A DNA stretch of 64,000 nt from Membranipora membranacea (Eukaryota; Bryozoa; Gymnolaemata; Cheilostomatida; Membraniporidae). The position numbers and the translations under genes are program-made. Within the stretch, counting starts at the first letter, position 1. Every line of letters starts with the position of its first letter. This document shows, piece by piece, positions 1-11,600 of this stretch. The notes beneath the pieces are model-generated. The model ran no database searches and was not told the origin of the DNA. It saw nothing but the letters and a program-made list of their open reading frames with translations. Location of the stretch: assembly GCA_914767715.1 (NCBI GenBank), contig OU612065.1, positions 9,174,001-9,238,000 on the forward strand, written 5' to 3'.

Positions 1-367
1 TACAGAGGGAGAGAAACCCATGGATACAACTGCCAAGTGAGTGTGTAAAAGACTCTCAAAAGCATGAAATAAAGTGTTGAACAAATTACACCAGCACAAG
101 TAGGTCTAGCGGCCGGCAAGAGCATTGTGACAGAATTTAACTGCAGTAATAAAAGAGTATCATTATCCTGTGTCCCTTGATGTCTCTCTATTGACAGCAT
201 TCCTGTATTTCAGTGATTCTGCATCAAAAGACACTCCAGCCAGTACAGATACTCCTGCTACTAAGACTGTTGGTGACACTGCACCTGCCGAAGCCAAACC
301 TGAACCAGCTGCTGCTCCTGTGGGGGAGGCAACTCCTGCTGTTGACTCGGCGGGTGATAAGAATTAG
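1..367 (+). CDS. 3' end of an unrecognised gene (partial), two last exons
   Basis: Only the C-terminal end is in the window. An exon running in from the left edge ends at 36 (...EKPMDTTA plus two bases of the next codon, donor gtgagt). It joins an exon at 214-367 (acceptor after tgtatttcag), stop TAG at 365-367. The joined tail is low-complexity: rich in Ala, Pro, Thr, Glu and Asp, with segments such as STDTPATKTVGDTAP and EAKPEPAAAP. It looks like a disordered acidic C-terminal tail. There is no domain, transmembrane segment or motif by which the family could be named. The exon pair is supported by matching phase (2 nt + 1 nt) and good splice consensus. The rest of the gene lies upstream of the window. 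Confidence 0.6.
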
Positions 368-1085
368 GGCTCTTATAATGTAACACAAATAATTTGTAAA
401 TTATGATGCTTGCTGAATCTGTACATAGGTAGGCAGATGGTGTTGAAATTTTTTTTTTCTTAATGTGCTGTTCAATATCTGGATCATGTAAATGAGATTT
501 TTTATTACAATAATTCCAATCTCTCAATTCTCTCTCATCATATCATATTACACTCTTTGGCAATTTAATTGCAAACACGTCATTACTTATTCAATAATGA
601 TTGGCAATGATTGAGAATGGCAAAGGGAGGTGGGACAGGCTAGGGCGGAGGGTAACCAATCTCGGCTTCAGAACAATGTCATGTACATAGATCTAGAACC
701 TGATTGAGTCTCTGAAACGGTAGTTGATAATCTTGTTGCCTGTCCTAGGACAGAAGGATATGTAATTGATACCATATTTGTCCTGGTCTCAATGTTCTCT
801 TGGCTGACATGACACAATAAGCAGGCATTTCAAATGACCCAGTTTGCATGATCTTTGTTTTACAATAACACATCATATTTCACAAATAATCACACGGGGG
901 GGGGGGGAAATTCGATCCAAGACAATTTGTGAAAAATACCATTATTTATATTGATATATCACTGCAAGTTTAAAACTGACATCTCCTTGTGAAACATGAT
1001 TGTAAATGAAGGTACAGAAAATCAATTACCCCAAAAGGTTTGAGGGACTCTAATTCCTTGATTACACAGTAAAGAAAAAACTCCC

Positions 1086-1216
1086 TAGACCAAGGGCTCA
1101 GACAGCTGCAATGCGAGTTATAGTTATAGTTATAGTTACATTGCATTATCATTATTTGGTATTGTAATGCTACTAACTCGCATTGCAGCCATCTGAGCAG
1201 TTAAGCGCTAAGACCA
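1086..1216. repeat. Short inverted-repeat element, TAGTCTAAG family copy 1
   Basis: The ends are inverted copies: left GCTCAGACAGCTGCAATG, and the right end read backwards gives GCTCAGATGGCTGCAATG. The outer ends are degenerate (TAGACC / TGGTCTTAG). The interior holds a short TTATAG repeat. The same terminal sequence occurs at 25388-25509, and the shorter TAAGTGCTCAGAC end occurs at 17018-17130. No clear target duplication is visible at this copy. Confidence 0.6.
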
Positions 1217-2227
1217 GTTGGACTCCAAAATAGGACATTTACTTGAAAAAGTGACAACTTTTGTATTGCGTAGGTTAGATGGGATAGTGTGACCTCAATG
1301 ATGTCTCACCTCTAGATCTGATATGTCTTGACAAGGTTTTATGAAGAGGAGGGTATCACATACCATGGTCTATGGTGGAGAAGTTGTCCTCTCTCTCTTT
1401 TGATTTAGAAGATAGGGACAACTCCCAAGCTTGATGTGTGGTCTCCTCAGTAACCGAGAAACAACATGGCGGCCGAGAAGCTGAAAAAATCAATGTGAAT
1501 CCAGCTGTTTTTGAGTGATTATATAATTAACAATACGCAATTATAGTTCAGCTTTCTCAGTTCTCGTACCTTGTGCCTTAGCTTTCAAACCGCATACTGT
1601 GAGTCAACATACATACTAACTATCAGATCAGTTATCATGATTATATTTGTTGGACTCACTAAGGAGTTAGTAGAGGGAGTCACTCCCATGTTGTCGACTC
1701 AGCAGTAGTAGTACTGACTGTGCAATGAACTCCCTCATTGGACTGAGTCAACATGAGTATGAGTTCATCAGTAGAGTACTATGACTATTACCTTACTGGT
1801 AGATTTGGTTTCTATATTTAGCTACTACCAGCTAAGGGATCATTGCTGCTGCCTTTGTTTATTATCTGTTGGAACAAGGTCACAACATGGTGCTCTATCC
1901 AAGGAGCTTGCCTATCCCTACTATATGATATCATTGTTGTAGACTGCTCAGATCATCTTACTAGATAAGATAGGATCGACAAATGAACTCATTGATAATG
2001 AACTCATTGGATGACTGCTTGTTCATTATTAACATAGGAGACAATCCTATAATTGCAATACCATCAGTTGTTTCTGTGATCTGAGAACTCCATTCTTGGC
2101 AGTGATTTGTATACCTCATTAATTTAATGAGACGAGTAGACGAATACAGCCAGAATTCTTTTGGAATTGTGGTCTCTGGGCACAAGTTTTTGTCTACTCT
2201 ATTCCATGTAGAGACCTAGGTGTCAGG

Positions 2228-2300
2228 AATAGCTCATAGGCCAGTGGTAGACCGCTGTCCTCAGCATCACAAGGATATGAGCTTGATCCTCAGCCGTGCC
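2228..2300 (+). repeat. tRNA-derived SINE head (candidate)
   Basis: The stretch starts TAGCTCATAGGCCAGTGGTA, which resembles a tRNA A-box (TAGCTCAGTGGTAGA). About 45 bases later GAGCTTGATCCTCAG resembles a B-box (GGTTCGAATCC). Spacing and order fit an RNA polymerase III internal promoter. It is too diverged in the B-box to be called a functional tRNA, so a SINE fragment is the better reading. The 3' extent was not determined. Confidence 0.4.
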
Positions 2301-2892
2301 CGATGATGCAGACTCCTGGTTTGACTGTCGCTGGTTATTTACCTTCGCCAACCCAAAAAATGAATTACATTCTTACCTCAACGTTCAGTTACAATGGTCA
2401 CGAAGTTTTGCGCTGGTGACTTGCCACAAACCAAGGAAATTAGGTTCAGCTGTTGCCTGTCTTGGTATGCTCTGTTGTTCGGGTTTCGCGGAGCTCACTA
2501 AAACAGAAAGTAGCATGTTTCATAGACATGCGGCAGCCCACAAAAGACAGATGTAAACACCGAATGCCTTGTGAAATATGCTTGGTGTTTGATTGAAAAT
2601 TTAGTCACATTAAAGAAAACCACTGTCATTGCCTTGCACCAGCTTCCAGTTAGTTGGGAAGGATACTAGTAGGCAGGCATTATGTTTGTAGTCTGCAGTG
2701 GGACTTTATGCTTGTGTGACACAGACACATGTACACATATATGGATAAGTGATACCCCCTGACACAACACCATCTATCATGTAAATATATCTATATCTGT
2801 TTTGCGGTTAAACTTATCAAAGTGTGAATTTCTCTGAAATGCTCAAATTTCCAGCCTATGTAATCACTAATTTTTGACAGCTACAGACAATC

Positions 2893-5800
2893 ATGGATAT
2901 CTTTGGCAAGACCTCCCCTTCGACTAAAAAGAAGTCACCTTTCCAGTCAGAGTTGACGGCAAAGATGAGGGAAAGAAAATCACAGGGTCTTGGAGCCGAT
3001 CTCACTGAGACCGAAGATGATGATGATGAAGCCTTAGCTAGTGATGATGGTGAGTTCAATCAAACCTTTGATATACGATGATAATGATCATGCTATCTGT
3101 TTCACCTGCTATCCATAGCTGGTAATATTGTATTTTGAGCAAGTGGCATGGGGGTACAAAATGGGTATGTTAGTAGGTAATTCATTCAACTGCGGCGGCC
3201 ACTTCCGTTCACAGCAAAACAAATGTCTGATTTTTCTGCCATGAACATCCCGGTATGCCTAATCCTAAAATATCCTTTAATTTTAGACATTCTTGCTGCG
3301 TACAGTCTGACATCGAAGGCTCAGCCTCGATCACAATCACCTTGGAGGGCCGAAGCTGAAGGGCGTACAACTCCCAGAGTAGAGCCTCCAAAACCGCAGT
3401 CAAGAAATAATATTGGTGCTACAGATTCCAAACAAAAGCAAAAGATTCCGATCAAGTAAAGCCATAACCACAGCATACAATCGCTATGGTCATTTTAAAT
3501 TTTTTAGCTATTTTCTATCTTCATCGTTACTAAATTCTAACTCCTTTCTACAATTCCACTCTCCATTCCAACTACAACCAATGTTCTACTAACTATCCAC
3601 TCCATCCAAAAACTCTATCCAGCCAACTAAATGATGTTGTTTCATAGCTCTGGCACTGAATCCTATGAAAGAAGAGTCCTTTCTATCTGACTGAGGTGAT
3701 GACGGAATTTTATTTTTTGTTGAATTGACTCTTTTTGGATCATCAGGCTCATCTCTGATTTTATTATTCATGTTGGAGTCCCTAACATAAACCAGGAGAG
3801 AAAGTTCATAATATCGAATAATCTGTGTCTCCACTACATTTATTTCACACCTGAGTTCATAAGTCTAATGCTTGATGTAACCCTTGTTTACGGTAGACCA
3901 AAGAATGAGCTCGACAGACTCCTAGCCGACAATGATGAGGATGAAAACAAACTTCTACAGACACAGAAAAAACCTTGGCAGCCTCCACAATTCAAAGACT
4001 TCTCAAATAAACCTGAGCCAAAGTAAATCATTTATCAACTATGTGTCTAGCTTACTGTCTTGTCAAGGCTTCTGTCAGATTACCTCGATGTGATCCTAAT
4101 CATCTCATGAGTAATGATATGCTCTACCCTGTAGCGCCCTTCCTCACCCTGTACAAGTTACAAAGGGCCCTCCTTGCTTCCTTTTTTAATTGTTTGATTT
4201 TATTATGCACTTGGTATCACTGAGTGTATATTGATAAAATGAGTGATAACAAGACTGTTGTACATACACCTTGTACATGCATGTTTGTATGGTTTCAACT
4301 AATGTTGTTTTGTGAAATGTGATTATAATCACCTTTATACTGGCATGACACCTACTATTTACAACTAAGGTCTTGAATAACATATAATCTTGCAATTGGT
4401 AGGCCACAGCCAAGAGGAAGTCGTCAGACAGAACCATCATTCCTGAAGTCAGCGAAGCAGCGAGGCTCTCTGCTCGAGGATGATGAGAATAGTGATGATG
4501 AGTTAACAGGAGCTTATACCAGACAGCTACAACAGCAGAGGCAATCGCCTCGCAGTGGTGAGTTAAGTTATAGCCTACATGGGAAGACATATCAGTATCT
4601 AGTTATTACAGTGATCAATATATAATAGACCAGGATTGGAAACTTTAAAAAGTCAACTGCAACTAGCTCACTATTACACCACATCGGCCAAAATCTACTT
4701 AATAAAAAAATTGTTCGACAATATCAACTGACGTAAGGTTGAGAATTGCTGTAGTAAGTTTGTATCAGTGGTAAACTGTAGAAATCTAGTATTGCAGTAT
4801 TTAATTTAGCGTATATTACCTTGTTTTAGGCAAACAAACGCCAGTTGAGAGCAGAAATAATCAATTTAGTAACAAGGAAAGACAAAGCCCTTCGGCCGAG
4901 GGTAGGAAGGATAGCCTTGGGAGAGCTAGTCCTAAATCTAAAGAAGATGATGTTTTTGGCAGTAGAGCATCGGGAAAACCAAAGTCAGGCAGCAATCTTG
5001 ATGACATTTTTGGTAAACGAAAGAGCCCGACAGACCAGGATTTATTCGGTGGCAGGAAAACTCCTAAAGAAGCTGAACAGGGCAGGAAGACTCCTACCAA
5101 TGGGAGTAAAAGTCCAAAGAGCGAAGATTTATTTGGTAGAAAGACACCAACACAAAGAGAGGACCCTTTTGGACGCAAGTCTCCAGCACTGAAGGAAGAT
5201 CCATTTGGTAGAAAACCTCAAACCAGCGCAGGACCCAGCATGGATGATATATTTGGTGGAAAAAAGAGAGCAGAAAGTCCTTTGTTCAAGTCAAAGCAGC
5301 GGGGAACTGAAGAATCACCTCGGGAAATTTCACAGGCAGGTGGGAAAAAAGGTTCATACATGGCGAGCCTGCTAGCTGATTCAGATGAGGAGAGAGATGA
5401 TGGACAAGCCAAACCAAAGACCAGAACATCTTATATGGATAATTTACTAGGAGATGACCATGGTCAACAAAAGGTAAGGGTAGTTTAATACCTGAAAAAA
5501 GCTGTATCAATGAGATAATTAATAGATCCAATTTTGCCAATATCAATGTTCAATACGTGGTAACCTTCTTATTCTCACAGCTTAATTTGTATGCTATGGG
5601 ATCATACAACTTCCATTTACAGGCGACCTCACAAACACGTACAGCTTACATGGATAGTTTACTTGGTGATAAATCTGAAGGAGAACGCAAGCCACGTCCA
5701 CGCCTCAGGGCTCCACCTACCGAGAAACAGCAGGGTGAGGAAAGAGACAGCTCATTGGCTCGAGATGTTGACAAAGATCCGATGATGATTCAGCAACAGA

Positions 5801-8079
5801 AAAAGGAAAGAGAAGCCAAGTAAGATAACGCCTAGTGTGTAAGAATATATATAGCACACAACCACCAAACTGCAACGGGAATCAATTTGTATCTATTTGA
5901 AAAAAGAAAGCTAACACTGAAAAAATGCAGAATCTATTTTCTGATTTGTATATGCCATTTTAAAGTTCTACCATTTAGATTGCAACTCCATATACTATTA
6001 AGTTACATTTGAATGTATCTAAACAGTATCATTAATTATGATTTCATTATCTGACAGATTAGAGTCAAGGAAAGGAAAACAGCATACAGATAGTCAGCGG
6101 GCGGAGTTTGATATAGATGAAGTGGCTGATGCACAAAATTCTCTGTCAATGACTTTCATTCAGTCAGAAAAACCAGTGCAGTAAGTTGAAACTAAATCCA
6201 CACAATGTTTTGGTGTTTGAACTGTCTGTTGTTTCGAGATCATGCCACAAAGTTTTAATCAGTAAATCAGCATCGTTCGTATCAGGTTAATTTCTAGGAT
6301 AATCTAGCTACCTACATAAATTGTGCCTTGAACATTAAGCAATTATATTATTTAAAGAAAAGTCCAGAGCACACCTGTGAAACCGAAAGCCAGTAAGCCA
6401 TCAGGCACTAGCGCAAACCAAAGATATCCGACACCAACACCTGACAGCACAATGAGCTTCGAGAGTGCTTCTGATATCAGAAACTACATCTACCAGGAAT
6501 GGCATCAAAAGAAAATGGCAACAGCGAAACAAAGCTTGTCACAGAAGAAGCAACTAGAAAAAGAGGCTCATCTCAAAAAAGAAAAGGTAGGCGAGAGCTA
6601 GTACACTAAGATAGAGAGACGTTTTTTAAACTGGTTGAATGTATTTATCTACTAACTATCTGTTGATGGAATGTACTATGATATGCCCATAAACATATAA
6701 ATACTAGTATTAATATGTTTATTGCTTTGCCTCATCTGATGTTCATTTCAGGAGAAAATGGACAAAAAAGTAGAAAATGACGTGACATTTAAGACTTGGA
6801 AGGAGAGAAAAGACGATACCCTGAGGGCAAGAATTAGACAAAAGAAAGCAGAGGAGAAGAAAGCTGAGGATAAGAAGAAAGAAGAGCTCGATAAGAAAAA
6901 AGATGCCGAGATGGTCGGTCAATCTTACCCACTTGCACTACGGCGTGATCGCTCTCCTGGGCGTGATCGCTCTCCTGGGCGTGATCGCTCTCCTGGGCGT
7001 GATCGCTCTCCTGGGCGCAAACTTCAGTTTGACTGTAACTCATAACTGCCTGACCCTCAATGATGAATTGTGATGTCCATCTAGATATAACTGTAACGGT
7101 GCCTGAGTTCAGATCTCTTAGAATAACATTCTTCTTACTTTTGACAACCACTGGGGCGATCCACCACTGGACACCACCACTGTGCGAACTGCGGTGGGTC
7201 TATTATTAGTAGCATTTGGTTGTTTTCTTACAGATATTTAAGAAGTGGAAGGAAGACAAAGATGAGACTATCGTGGATAAGAGGAGGAAGCAAAAGAGAG
7301 ATGAGATAGATAAGGTAACAGAGAAGAGAGACGAGGAAGATAGAAAAAAGAAAGATGCAGAGGGAGCGTTCGCTGGCTGGTAAGCGCGGCTATATGATAC
7401 TATATATATATCAGAAGATGGTGAATCCTATGTTGTCGAATATTAAAAAGAATAGTTAGGCAAAATCAGTTGGATGCCGGCTCTGCGGAGGATAGACAAG
7501 GCACTAAACTGTAATATACACTGTTTTACAAAAGACTAGCAGTTGTTGACTTTGAGACCGCAATTATAAAAGCTAGCTTACAAAGATTGAATTTAGCACA
7601 TTTTTAACAGCAAAAGAGCAAACATGAAATTAAATAAAAGTTTCCTTCCCACTTTCCTGTTTCAGGAAAAAGAAGAAAGACAAAGGAATTCGTCAGAATG
7701 TAAGACAGGTAAAGCTCATCGAGAAACAAGAATCAACACAAAAACTAAGAGATACGCGGGATCGGGAGATGGAGGCAGAACAGCTCTACGAAAAATGGGT
7801 GCAGAGGAAGGTATGAATACAATCAACACAAGTTATGATGAATACTGAATATCTTGATACCTAAACAGAATATTTGAAAAATATTAAACAACCCTGTGGT
7901 TTGGTGGCTCCAAATAACTTTTCTAAACTTGACTCTAAAAGATATCATGACCTTTAATTTTAATGCAGGAGATGCAGAAGAGGAGGGAGAAGCTACAGGC
8001 AAGATCTCAGAGAAGTCTACAAGAGTCTCCACGTCCGGCCTGGAGTCCTGCTAATAAGACTATTCCACACGGGAGATGA
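2893..8079 (+). CDS. MAP9-like (ASAP) microtubule-associated protein, 787 aa
   Basis: Twelve exons: 2893-3049, 3287-3455, 3897-4022, 4403-4557, 4830-5473, 5623-5819, 6058-6180, 6358-6586, 6752-6913, 7234-7379, 7666-7810, 7969-8079. These join to 2364 nt without internal stops. The N-terminus is charged and acidic (residues 35-53). Residues about 242-348 carry seven short D-x-FG-R/K-K-x-P units, with an eighth at the start (MDIFGKTSP). A further three copies of (S/A)YM(D/A)xLL follow. The C-terminal third is a highly charged predicted helix with five [FY]xxWxxxK units (FKTWKERK, FKKWKEDK, FAGWKKKK, YEKWVQRK and YQEWHQKK). Lys/Glu helices with repeated Trp-Lys units and an acidic N-terminus resemble vertebrate MAP9, a spindle and ciliary microtubule binder. 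The match is by eye and other KW-coiled-coil families (CCDC34, CCDC181) remain possible. An acceptor at 2879-2880 shows a 5' non-coding exon exists. Confidence 0.6.
6944..7015 (+). repeat. Four tandem 18-bp repeats, in frame with the preceding exon
   Basis: Four near-identical copies of CGTGATCGCTCTCCTGGG follow 30 bases after the donor at 6914 of the MAP9-like gene. The unit is a multiple of three and reads RDRSPG in the frame of exon 9. The open frame runs on to a stop at 7043-7045. The best model treats it as intron sequence, because the spliced protein (…DAE-MIF-KKWK) matches the spacing of its neighbouring repeats. Confidence 0.8.
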
Positions 8080-8650
8080 TATTCATGACAGCCAATCTTC
8101 TCATCTATGCTATCAAAATATTTACGTTATATTTCCAAGGCTTTTTTACTTTGCCACCCTCCACATGGGGCCATGTGGGTTTGGGAAAATAGACCACAGG
8201 GTATCTCTGTTACTATTATAGCAAACCATTCCTTCCATGCACTTGATTGATAACTGGTTACTAAGTAATTTATATTTCAGTTTGTTTTTGGTCTATCTGG
8301 CTAGAGCAAGATTACATTTCATTTTATAGGCAGTTAGGTTAGCAAAATATTTCTTCTGATTATTTTTAGAGCATTTTATAGATATATTGTGTTTTCAAGC
8401 ATAAGTATGTAGTTTCAAATCAGTTGTCACACCTTGAAATACCAAAGAATATATTTGAAAGTATATACATTTAATTGTGTCAAATACAGCATTATGTACA
8501 ATCCCTAATCAAGCACACTCAGTTTGTTTATAACACTTATAGAGGACAAGTACAGAGTGGCACAAATTTCATCAAATATCTCTTTTACATTCATTAGTAG
8601 AGAGATGTTTGGGCTGATCTCCTTACACTCTCTGTTACTTAGCTGGTATT
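8080..8650. other. Convergent 3' region between MAP9-like gene and PIGS
   Basis: The two genes point at each other, with stop codons 571 bases apart. The stretch is AT-rich and holds only the two 3' UTRs. I see no other gene. Confidence 0.7.
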
Positions 8651-11600
8651 TCATTCTGACTTCGGTTTATCAGACTTATCCTGACTTGTGTTGACAGACT
8701 TCTCACTCTGCTTTGCTCCTCCTTTGAACCATTTCATAGCGGTGACCATTGAGCCTATGATAGGCAATCCAATGGGTAAAAATAATGGAATGTAAATAGC
8801 AAATCTGTAAAGAAAGAAGTCAAAAACTGTAAATGTGGAAACTAAAGAAACCCACCAAGAAATCTGGCATGATGGATAACCATGGCTACAATTTTTTCGA
8901 TTTGCTTCAAAAGAAGCTTCAATCAACTCACTCATTCCATGATTTCAGATTAAACTGAACCTAATTGTTAGATTGTAAGATAACAATAATTTGCTATGGA
9001 AAAAGCAGAAATGGGAGGGATGAACTAGAATACAGACGGCAGTCAGTCATACACGCGTATATTTATCTATGACTATACCTATCTTATATATTACTTATAA
9101 TTATACCAATCTTTATCGGCCATACCAGGCATCATTTGCTGGATTTTCTAGTCAATCATAAAGGCTGCGCACTTCAACTACAGATTGATGATTGCAACTT
9201 AATTTCATCTCAATTGATCATCATTACTTACTTTTGATCTTCAGGAAAGTATAGCAGCTCCAGCAGTGATGTATCAAAGAATGCTCGTTCTGTAAGATAA
9301 AAGTAAGTAGTCTTAGATCGTTGGGTGTAACATAAAGCAAGTTGATGTCATAATCGCATCACAACATGAGGTAAATCACACAACAATCATACCCTAAGAG
9401 GAGAGAATGCGCAGCCAGCAGCTTATCATGGATGGAGGCGAAAAAGACGACCAACAACAAACAGTACTGCATGTTACAGTGAATCCACCTCAGAAGATAG
9501 GAGCAGCACAGTTTTTGTTCAATGAGGCAGGTTATCTCTTCTCCATAAGAAGGCTGAGACTATTTCCTAACTTATTATGGTTACTTCTCTTTGCGGAGAC
9601 ATTAATCATAGGAGGTTTTATTCTCAAGAGGATAATACGGATCTTACACCCCCATAGAGACAGACGCTACATACAGATCCTGAGGAGTTCAAGACACGGT
9701 CAGGTAGCAACACTAATGGAAACACAGTATATACTTCACGGCAGGAGATTTAGACTATCTTGGTGGAAGTTGGTGTATCCTATAGTTCTTTACATACTAA
9801 TATGCCTGCTTTGTTACCAAACATCTTCACTGAAGAGTATTTTTGTTTTAATGTATGACCCTCAGAGTTTGTACCAACAGTACATTCCACCCTATCATCC
9901 AATGAAGGATGTCTATCTATAGTTTATCTAGGGTAGTATTTTGAAGAATGCCGGTATTTGAATCTAGACTATAAGTTGCCATGCTTCTCTTGTATAGCTC
10001 TTGTGTGACAATCTACTACACACCTGCACATCTTACTCCAAGTTTAGATGCCTCAAATGCTTGCTCTGTTTCTCCGTTACTCAAAAGTTTGTAGCTCATC
10101 AATATAGAATCCACAGATTTAGATACCTGAATCAAACAATTCATACAATCAAATAAAAGTTTCAAAGAAGATGACAACTAGCAGCTGGCAACATATTTGT
10201 GTACTTTTTAGAGTATTTTGATGAAAACAAAAGTAGAGGCCTTTATAATAAGTAGACCATGATCATAATCACCATCAATTCTCCTGGTCATTAATTTGTA
10301 CTGGATTTATTAGTACTGAAATATGAGTATATTGTACCTGTTTACTAATATCATCATTGATGACCATATTTCTTATATTCTGTACAAGGTTAGATAGAGA
10401 GTACAAAGCATGTGTAGATGTCCCTATATTCTCTACAGTCTTCTGTCTCATCCATTGGTCCAATTCCTGTAACAAGACACAACACCTGTTATTAACTGGC
10501 ATAAGGTTATATGAATATGACTTATCCAGTATAATGAAGAGTTACAAGCTTCATCACAAGGAGAGGACAGCTCAAAATAAATAAAATGTCCACAGTACAC
10601 ATTTTTATATTATCAAGAACTTGGTATAATATATAACAATATGTGTCCAAAACAAAAATCCTGTTGATGATTGAGGTAGCAAACGAGCATCGCTCTGCTG
10701 TACAGTAATAAATGTCATGTTTAATCTGATGCACCACCTCCTTAGCTTAAACTTAGTCTGACATCACTCACCCACTGTGAAATCGAACTGTCAAGCATTG
10801 GTGATCTGTTCAGAGCTTCATTTGTCTGTAATATTCAAATATACAAATTCCTCATCAATATATTCTTGGTTGCGCATTCATTGTGGACTTGTAGTCCATA
10901 TTTATTAGTCATTTGATGCTTAAACAAACATACATTGCTGTGGTTTCTAACAAAAACCTCAACCATGGAGCACTTCTTACCTCAACATGGTAATGATGCC
11001 TTTACACACAATACTTACTGCTGTCTGAGAGAAGCCGAGTAGAGATTTTAGTTGCGGCAGTATTTCTGTTAGAACAGGACCGAGATCTATCTCATGTTTG
11101 ATGGGTATAGGGTCGGACGTTGTGTTCACATTGTGTATGTAAAATCCTCCCCATCTCGGAACAAGGAAGGAGTTACCTTGAAACTTCTTACCTTTAATAT
11201 GAAAATGAGGTTTGACCTTAGTTGTGATATGACCCTTTACAGGTGACCCTAATCTCACCAACATGCTATAGCTCATATTGAATAAGGGTAACATTGGCTC
11301 AACTAAGTCTTGTTCCCAGGCAGGAAATCGCATTTTTGGTAGAAAAGGCATATGTGCATGTATATCTTTGTGAGGTTCACATAATGAGACCAAATTGATG
11401 CATATGACTTACCGTCTTTATCTTGTAAGTGTAGAGGGTACTGCTTTGAGGTGGGAACATACACAAGGAAATTCAATGTAGGATTTGTATCAACAAAAGA
11501 ACCTGAAATAGAGTTTAAACCATTATAAGCTTTGTAAATCCACGAAAAAAACAAAATTAATTTTTAAAGGGCAACCAGGGGTATAAAGAGGTAGTGAAGA

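Larger units (their letters stand above)
368..2892. other. Intergenic region with small repeats; no gene seen
   Basis: Holds the 3' UTR of the left-edge gene and the upstream region of the MAP9-like gene. I see a G homopolymer at about 896-907, an inverted-repeat element at 1086-1216 and a tRNA-like SINE head near 2228-2300. The short ORFs here (for example 2296-2556) lack splice context or recognisable protein sequence. A non-coding exon of the MAP9-like gene must lie here, since a splice acceptor occurs at 2879-2880, just before its start codon. Confidence 0.6.

Noticed and set aside
2228-2300. Functional tRNA gene
   Set aside because: A- and B-box-like strings are present but no complete cloverleaf or anticodon arm could be folded; treated as a SINE fragment.
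4186-4590. 134-codon minus-strand ORF
   Set aside because: It overlaps antisense an intron and exon 4 of the MAP9-like gene and has no protein-like pattern.
4861-5178. 105-codon minus-strand ORF
   Set aside because: Antisense shadow of the repeated exon 5 of the MAP9-like gene.
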